Shown here: positions 59,553-64,000 of the stretch, piece by piece
Layout: each line of letters opens with the position of its first letter
Numbering within the stretch: the first letter of the stretch is position 1
Origin: Methanobrevibacter millerae
GTDB taxonomy: Archaea; Methanobacteriota; Methanobacteria; Methanobacteriales; Methanobacteriaceae
Length of the DNA stretch: 64,000 nt
Assembly: GCF_001477655.1 (NCBI RefSeq)
Contig: NZ_CP011266.1
Location: 852,001 to 916,000, forward strand
Direction: 5' to 3'
The notes under the pieces: model-generated
The model's input: only the letters and a program-made list of their open reading frames with translations
Told to the model about the DNA's origin: nothing
Database searches by the model: none
Position numbers and translations under genes: made by a program

Positions 59553-60266
59553 ATGTTCGATAGGTTGAGAAGTGAAATTAAGGCTATTAAGCAAAACGAT
59601 CCGGCAGCACGTTCAACAATTGAAATATTTTTGTGCTATCCTGGATTTTATGCATTATTGTTCCATAGGCTTAGCCATTATCTGTGGAATCATTCATTCA
59701 AATTATTGGCCCGTTTTATCTCAACCATATCTCGTTTTCTTACAGGTATTGAAATACATCCTGGTGCACAGTTTGGTAAAAGAGTTTTCATCGACCATGG
59801 GATGGGTATTGTTGTTGGTGAAACAACAATTGTTGGTGATGATGTGCTGATTTACCAGGGTGTTGTGCTTGGAGGAACTACAACCCAAAAGACTAAAAGA
59901 CATCCAACCATTGAAAAAGGTGTTATTATTGGAGCTGGAGCTAAAGTAATGGGAAATATTACTATTGGCGAATATTCCAAAATCGGTACTGGTGCTGTGG
60001 TTTTAAAAGATGTTCCTCCTGAATCAACATGTGTTGGTGTCCCGGGAAGAATCGTTAAAAGTAAAAATAAAAGTCATGTCGTTGACTTGGAGCATAACAA
60101 ATTACCTGACCCTGTTGCCGATGCAATCAGAACTTTGGAAAAGCAGATTCATGATAATGAGGAACTTATTAAAATATTGCTTGATAAGAATGGAATTTGT
60201 TTAACTGATGGCCAAATCAATGAAAAGGTTGATTGTGGTGATTTATTAAAAAAAGATGGTGATTAA
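59553..60266 (+). CDS. cysE: Serine O-acetyltransferase
   Basis: 237 residues. Helical N-terminus, then a hexapeptide beta-helix with HPGAQFGKRVFIDHGMGIVVGE (catalytic His in IDHG), VLGGTT and GAKVMGNITIGE. The C-terminal tail (~170-237) is longer than in minimal enzymes and ends in acidic/Lys residues. GGAG Shine-Dalgarno. It supplies O-acetylserine to CysK. Confidence 0.95.
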   Translation: MFDRLRSEIKAIKQNDPAARSTIEIFLCYPGFYALLFHRLSHYLWNHSFKLLARFISTISRFLTGIEIHPGAQFGKRVFIDHGMGIVVGETTIVGDDVLIYQGVVLGGTTTQKTKRHPTIEKGVIIGAGAKVMGNITIGEYSKIGTGAVVLKDVPPESTCVGVPGRIVKSKNKSHVVDLEHNKLPDPVADAIRTLEKQIHDNEELIKILLDKNGICLTDGQINEKVDCGDLLKKDGD

Positions 60267-60268
60267 AT

Positions 60269-60643
60269 ATGAAACCACCTTGTGAAATTGTTGTATGGTA
60301 TGTTATACCTGCTATTAGATCAGAATTAGCAAAGGAATTATTGAATTTAGGAATGAAACAGAAAGATGTCTCTGAACTTATGGACATTACTCAACCTGCA
60401 GTATCACAATATATCACAGATAAACGTGGTAGCGGTATTAAACTTGAAGATGATGTTAGGCAGATGGTTAAGGACTTTGCTGCCCAACTGTCAAATGGCG
60501 AAGCTACCAAAGCGGATTTGATTCCAAGGACATGTAAAATATGTAAAAATGTAGAAACTTCCACTGTTCTTGAACAACTTGGTATTGATACTGATGATTT
60601 AGGTGAAGATTGTCAATCTTGTATGGGCTCAGAAGCAAAATAG
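60269..60643 (+). CDS. HTH transcriptional regulator with Cys-rich C-terminus, putative sulfur regulator
   Basis: 124 residues. N-terminal helix-turn-helix (LGMKQKDVSELMDITQPAVSQY, seen as KQKDVSEL and TQPAVSQY), similar to COG2522-type archaeal regulators. The C-terminal domain has CKICKN and, 40 residues on, CQSC, which could bind an Fe-S cluster or zinc. GGTGAT Shine-Dalgarno inside the cysE end; third gene of the cysK operon. Autoregulation through the ATAAC-N4-GTTAT sites is likely by context. Confidence 0.82.
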   Translation: MKPPCEIVVWYVIPAIRSELAKELLNLGMKQKDVSELMDITQPAVSQYITDKRGSGIKLEDDVRQMVKDFAAQLSNGEATKADLIPRTCKICKNVETSTVLEQLGIDTDDLGEDCQSCMGSEAK

Positions 60644-60681
60644 GAAAATATTGGAATTTTTAGTAATGTTTATATACTATT

Positions 60682-60710
60682 AAAGTCTAATATTTTATTA
60701 GACTTTTAAT
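60682..60710 (+). terminator. Hairpin ending the cysK-cysE-regulator operon
   Basis: 10-bp perfect stem AAAGTCTAAT/ATTAGACTTT (60682-60706, loop ATTTT) followed by TAATTTTA. A TATA-like TTTATATAC (60670-60678) just upstream probably drives the tRNA-Cys. Confidence 0.65.
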
Positions 60711-60717
60711 TTTACTT

Positions 60718-60789
60718 GGCAAGTTAACCGAGCGGCTTAGGTGCGTGGCTGCAGACCATGAAACGGGGGTTCAAATCCCTCACTTGCCT
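60718..60789 (+). tRNA. tRNA-Cys (anticodon GCA)
   Basis: 72 nt without CCA. Acceptor GGCAAGT/ACTTGCC, D stem ACC/GGT, anticodon stem CGTGG/CCATG around loop CTGCAGA (anticodon GCA), T stem GGGGG/CCCTC around TTCAAAT. Discriminator U73, the hallmark identity base of tRNA-Cys. No intron. cysS follows. Confidence 0.96.
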
Positions 60790-60824
60790 CTACTTATATA
60801 ATTATTTTTTTTGAGGAATTTTTT

Positions 60825-62165
60825 ATGGATATTTATTCTACATTAACTCGTAGTAAAGAGAATTTTGAAACCATGAACAAGAATCGTGTAAACTTTTTTG
60901 TTTGCGGTCCTACTGTTTATGATGATGCCCATATTGGTCATGGAAGAACTTACATTTCTTTTGATACAATTAAACGATATTTGGAATACTCTGGATATGC
61001 GGTATTTTATATTCAAAATATTACCGATATTGATGATAAGATTATTAACAGGTCAAAAGAATCTGGAATTCCAGCACATGATATAGCTAGGAAGTTTGAA
61101 AAAAGATACATTGAAGACATGGCTAAATTAAATGTAACAGGTGTTAATTTATTTGCAAGAGCAACTGATCATCTTGATGAAATAATTGACCAAATTCAAA
61201 GATTAATCGATAAAGGTTTTGCTTATGAAAGTGATGACGGTGTCTACTTTGAAATTGAAAAATTTGAAGAGTTTGGAAAATTGTCAAACCGTAAAGTAGA
61301 CGAAATGGAGTCTCACCGTGAATTGGCTGAAACCACTAAAAAAAGTGAACAGGATTTCGCTTTATGGAAGAAAAGGGAAAATGTAGATGAACCAACTTTC
61401 CCATCTCCTTGGGGTGACGGCAGACCTGGATGGCACATTGAAGACACTGCAATAACTGAATATTACTTCGGTGAACAGTATGATGTTCATGGTGGAGGGC
61501 TTGACTTGATATTTCCTCATCACGAAGCTGAAATTACTCAAATGGAAGCTGTCAGTGGAAAATCTCCTATGGTAAGATACTGGTTACACACAGGATTTTT
61601 AAATGTTAACGGAGAAAAGATGTCCAAATCCCTCCATAATTTTATTACTATACGTGAATTGTTAAAAGATTGGGATGCAGACACATTCAGGTTCTTTGTA
61701 TTGTCAACTCATTACAGAAGTCCTATTGATTTTTCAAAAGATTCTCTTCACCAGTCAGAAAAAAGTTTGGAAAAAATTAAAAAATTCTATACAGCACTTG
61801 ATGTTGAAGTTAGTGATGTTGAATCTGATTTTGAAGCTTTAAAAGTAGCTAAAGAAGAGTTCTTTGGAAGTATGGATGATGATTTTAACACTCCAAAGGC
61901 CATTGCATCTTTATTTGTTTTAATTAATGATTGTAAAAACATTGATTTGTCAGATGATGATAAAGCAGCTATTAAATCATTTTTAGATGATGTTTCTCAA
62001 ATTTTAGGTATTGACTTTACTTTGGAAGAGACTTCCGCAGGTTCAGATGACTTGTTTGATTTGATTACAGATGTCAGATCTGAGTTAAGGGCTGCAAAGC
62101 AATATGAATTGTCTGATAAAATACGTGATGAGTTAATTAACTTAGGTTATGAAATAAGTGATTAA
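60825..62165 (+). CDS. cysS: Cysteinyl-tRNA synthetase
   Basis: 446 residues, class I. CGPTVYDDAHIGHGRTY (HIGH and zinc Cys), HGGGLDLIFPHHEAE (zinc ligands) and GEKMSKSLHNF. GAGGA Shine-Dalgarno. Directly downstream of tRNA-Cys and near cysK/cysE. Having CysRS plus cysteine synthase means the SepRS/SepCysS route need not supply Cys here. Confidence 0.96.
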   Translation: MDIYSTLTRSKENFETMNKNRVNFFVCGPTVYDDAHIGHGRTYISFDTIKRYLEYSGYAVFYIQNITDIDDKIINRSKESGIPAHDIARKFEKRYIEDMAKLNVTGVNLFARATDHLDEIIDQIQRLIDKGFAYESDDGVYFEIEKFEEFGKLSNRKVDEMESHRELAETTKKSEQDFALWKKRENVDEPTFPSPWGDGRPGWHIEDTAITEYYFGEQYDVHGGGLDLIFPHHEAEITQMEAVSGKSPMVRYWLHTGFLNVNGEKMSKSLHNFITIRELLKDWDADTFRFFVLSTHYRSPIDFSKDSLHQSEKSLEKIKKFYTALDVEVSDVESDFEALKVAKEEFFGSMDDDFNTPKAIASLFVLINDCKNIDLSDDDKAAIKSFLDDVSQILGIDFTLEETSAGSDDLFDLITDVRSELRAAKQYELSDKIRDELINLGYEISD

Positions 62166-62258
62166 AGGAGATTTATATCTCTAATTCTTCTATTTTTTCT
62201 ATTTTTCTTTTTAGTTTTATCAATTCTAAAAAATAATTTTTTCATTTTCGAGAAAAAT

Positions 62259-62369
62259 ATAACAATGTTTATATAGTAAAATAACATATGTTATAATATA
62301 ACAGTGTTTATTTTTTTATGTTATTTAGGTAAATCAAAACATTTATATATAAAAAATAACTATTGTTAT
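62259..62369 (+). promoter_or_regulatory. metY promoter with four ATAAC-N4-(G/T)TTAT operators
   Basis: Sites at 62259-62272, 62281-62294 (perfect), 62298-62311 and 62356-62369 (perfect; the 16-mer ending at 62370 equals that in the cysK promoter). A weaker half-site follows at 62379. A TATA-like TTTATATATAAA (62342-62353) lies just before the last full site. TTTAGGTAAA at 62324-62333 is a further promoter motif. Confidence 0.75.
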
Positions 62370-62425
62370 ATTGTCATTATAACACGTGACATATTTTATA
62401 AAAAAATTTATAAGGTGATGATTAA

Positions 62426-63721
62426 ATGACTAACAAAAATTATGGTTTAGCCACTTTAGGCGTAAGAGCAGGTCAAGAACCTGATCCCGTAACTGGGGCA
62501 CAGGCTGTCCCAATATACCAGACAACTTCATATGTATTTAAAGATTCCGATGAAGCTGCAAGACGTTTCGCCCTTCAAGAATTTGGTCAAATTTATTCAA
62601 GACTTACAAATCCAACCAGTGATGTATTTGAAGCAAGAATTGCTGCTATAGAAGGTGGAAATTCTGGTCTTTCAACATCAAGTGGTCTTGCTGCTATCTC
62701 ATACGCAATCTTAAATATCACACAGCCTGGAGATAATATCGTTTCAGCAGATAACTTATATGGTGGAACTTACCAATTGTTTGATTACACATTCAAGGAT
62801 TTGGCAAGAGAAGTTAAATTTGTCAATTCTCAGGATTTACAAGCATTTGAAGATGCAATTGATGAAAAAACAAAGGCAATCTACTGCGAATCTATTGGTA
62901 ATCCAAAATTGGATGTACCGGACTTCGAAGCTTTAGCTGAAATTGCACATTCACATGACATTCCATTAATAGTAGATAATACTATTGGTGTAGGTTTAGT
63001 AAGGCCTTTGGAACATGGTGCTGATGTTATCGCAGCATCTGCAACAAAATATGTTGGAGGACATGGAACTGCTGTGGGAGGATACATTGTAGATTCAGGT
63101 AAATTCAACTGGGGAAATGGTAAATTCCCAAATTTCTCTGAACCTGATCCAAGTTATCATGGATTAGTGTTCTGGGATTCATTCGGAGATGTACCTGAAC
63201 TTGGTAATCTTGCATTTACTGTAAGAGCAAGAGCAAGATTATTGCGTGACTTGGGAGCAACTCAGGCACCTGTGCACAGTTTTATTTTCCTTCAAGGTCT
63301 TGAAAGTTTGGATGTACGTGTAAAAAGACATTCTGAAAATGCACTTAAAGTAGCTAAATTTTTAGAATCCCATCCAAAAGTAAAATGGGTTAACTATCCT
63401 GGTTTGGAATCTCACCCAACTTATGAAACAAATAAAAAATACTTAAAAGATAACTTTGCAGGTATTTTAGGATTTGGAGTAGAAGGCGGTGAAGAAGCAG
63501 GAAGAAAAGTTATTGAAAACTTGGAATTATTCTCAATTCTTGCTAATATTGGTGATGCAAAAAGTTTGGCAATACACCCTGCAAGTACTACTCACCAACA
63601 GTTAACTGTTGAAGAGCAAAAGGCAACTGGTGTAACACCGGATTTCATCAGGTTATCCATTGGTCTTGAGGATGTAAATGATTTAATTGATGATTTAAAA
63701 CAAGCATTAGATAAAATATAA
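62426..63721 (+). CDS. metY: O-acetylhomoserine sulfhydrylase
   Basis: 431 residues, Cys/Met metabolism PLP enzyme. [10 protein letters not shown] and [10 protein letters not shown] at the N-terminus, the PLP Lys in [10 protein letters not shown], and [14 protein letters not shown] at the C-terminus. Adds sulfide to O-acetylhomoserine to give homocysteine. AGGTGAT Shine-Dalgarno. The cysteine desulfurase gene follows at 26 nt. Confidence 0.94.
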   Translation: MTNKNYGLATLGVRAGQEPDPVTGAQAVPIYQTTSYVFKDSDEAARRFALQEFGQIYSRLTNPTSDVFEARIAAIEGGNSGLSTSSGLAAISYAILNITQPGDNIVSADNLYGGTYQLFDYTFKDLAREVKFVNSQDLQAFEDAIDEKTKAIYCESIGNPKLDVPDFEALAEIAHSHDIPLIVDNTIGVGLVRPLEHGADVIAASATKYVGGHGTAVGGYIVDSGKFNWGNGKFPNFSEPDPSYHGLVFWDSFGDVPELGNLAFTVRARARLLRDLGATQAPVHSFIFLQGLESLDVRVKRHSENALKVAKFLESHPKVKWVNYPGLESHPTYETNKKYLKDNFAGILGFGVEGGEEAGRKVIENLELFSILANIGDAKSLAIHPASTTHQQLTVEEQKATGVTPDFIRLSIGLEDVNDLIDDLKQALDKI

Positions 63722-63747
63722 ATAATTAAAAATTAGGGGAGATAAGG

Positions 63748-64000
63748 ATGTATTTAGATAATTCAGCAACAACAAGAGTAAATGATGAAGTATTGGAAGA
63801 AATGTTACCTTATTTTAATGAGGAATTTGGTAATCCATCAACTTTGTATTCAATAGGTCGTGAATCTAAAAAAGCTTTAGAACTAGCAAGGCAAAGAATC
63901 GCAGATTCTATAAATGCAAAAAGTGATGAAATTATTTTCACCAGTGGTGGATCTGAATCTGATAATTTAGCCATTAAAGGTATTGCCTTCAAATTGCAAA
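63748..64000 (+). CDS. Cysteine desulfurase (3' end outside window)
   Basis: The first 84 codons of a NifS/IscS-type enzyme: MYLDNSATTRVNDEVLEEM, FGNPSTLYSIGRESK and EIIFTSGGSESDNLAIKG are all family signatures of the N-terminal part. The catalytic Cys and PLP Lys lie beyond the edge. Likely co-transcribed with metY; mobilises sulfur for Fe-S clusters and thionucleosides. Confidence 0.9.
   Translation, partial: MYLDNSATTRVNDEVLEEMLPYFNEEFGNPSTLYSIGRESKKALELARQRIADSINAKSDEIIFTSGGSESDNLAIKGIAFKLQ

Overview
The window is AT-rich (roughly 30% GC by eye) and reads as a methanogenic archaeon of the Methanobacteriaceae, most probably a gut Methanobrevibacter. The evidence is glycerol-1-phosphate dehydrogenase (archaeal lipid backbone), CofC (coenzyme F420), archaeal-type ProS and PheT, TATA-box promoters, Shine-Dalgarno sites of the AGGTGAT type, large beta-helix adhesin-like proteins, and non-ribosomal peptide synthetases (NRPS) of the kind reported for M. 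ruminantium. The species cannot be fixed from this sequence alone.

1-22.8 kb is an accessory secondary-metabolite island. A two-module NRPS (C-A-T-C-A-T-reductase, 5' end outside the window) is followed at 8 nt by a MATE exporter fused to an anti-sigma-type ATPase domain. Then come a second MATE gene broken by one in-frame amber codon, a POT-type peptide transporter, and a second, rearranged NRPS. In that NRPS an epimerization domain is split by a C-T insert, only one adenylation domain remains and no release domain is present. An IS1182-like element with perfect 19-bp inverted repeats lies 140 bp upstream of its start.

22.8-37.4 kb is mixed housekeeping: a CMD-family protein, a CPBP protease-like membrane protein, a PacL-like small protein with a P-type metal ATPase behind a palindromic operator, an ABC importer pair without a binding protein, a compact minus-strand operon (proS-cofC-thiD-DGC protein), a Mn/Fe-type CDF exporter, and a plus-strand run (G1PDH, UPF0179, rpiA, a small membrane protein).

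37.5-43.1 kb holds two divergent adhesin-like beta-helix proteins. They are followed by YjbQ, a previously unlisted 48-aa membrane peptide, and the modABC molybdate/tungstate importer. pheT, a heterodimeric ABC exporter and valS come next, and then an intergenic region with the marks of a structured non-coding RNA (55.5-55.7 kb).

55.8-64 kb carries an acetyltransferase, aroA and nth, and then a cysteine/sulfur block: cysK, cysE, a Cys-rich HTH regulator, tRNA-Cys(GCA), cysS, metY and the start of a cysteine desulfurase gene. The cysK and metY promoters share a repeated inverted-repeat operator (ATAAC-N4-GTTAT), which points to a local sulfur regulon probably controlled by the embedded regulator.
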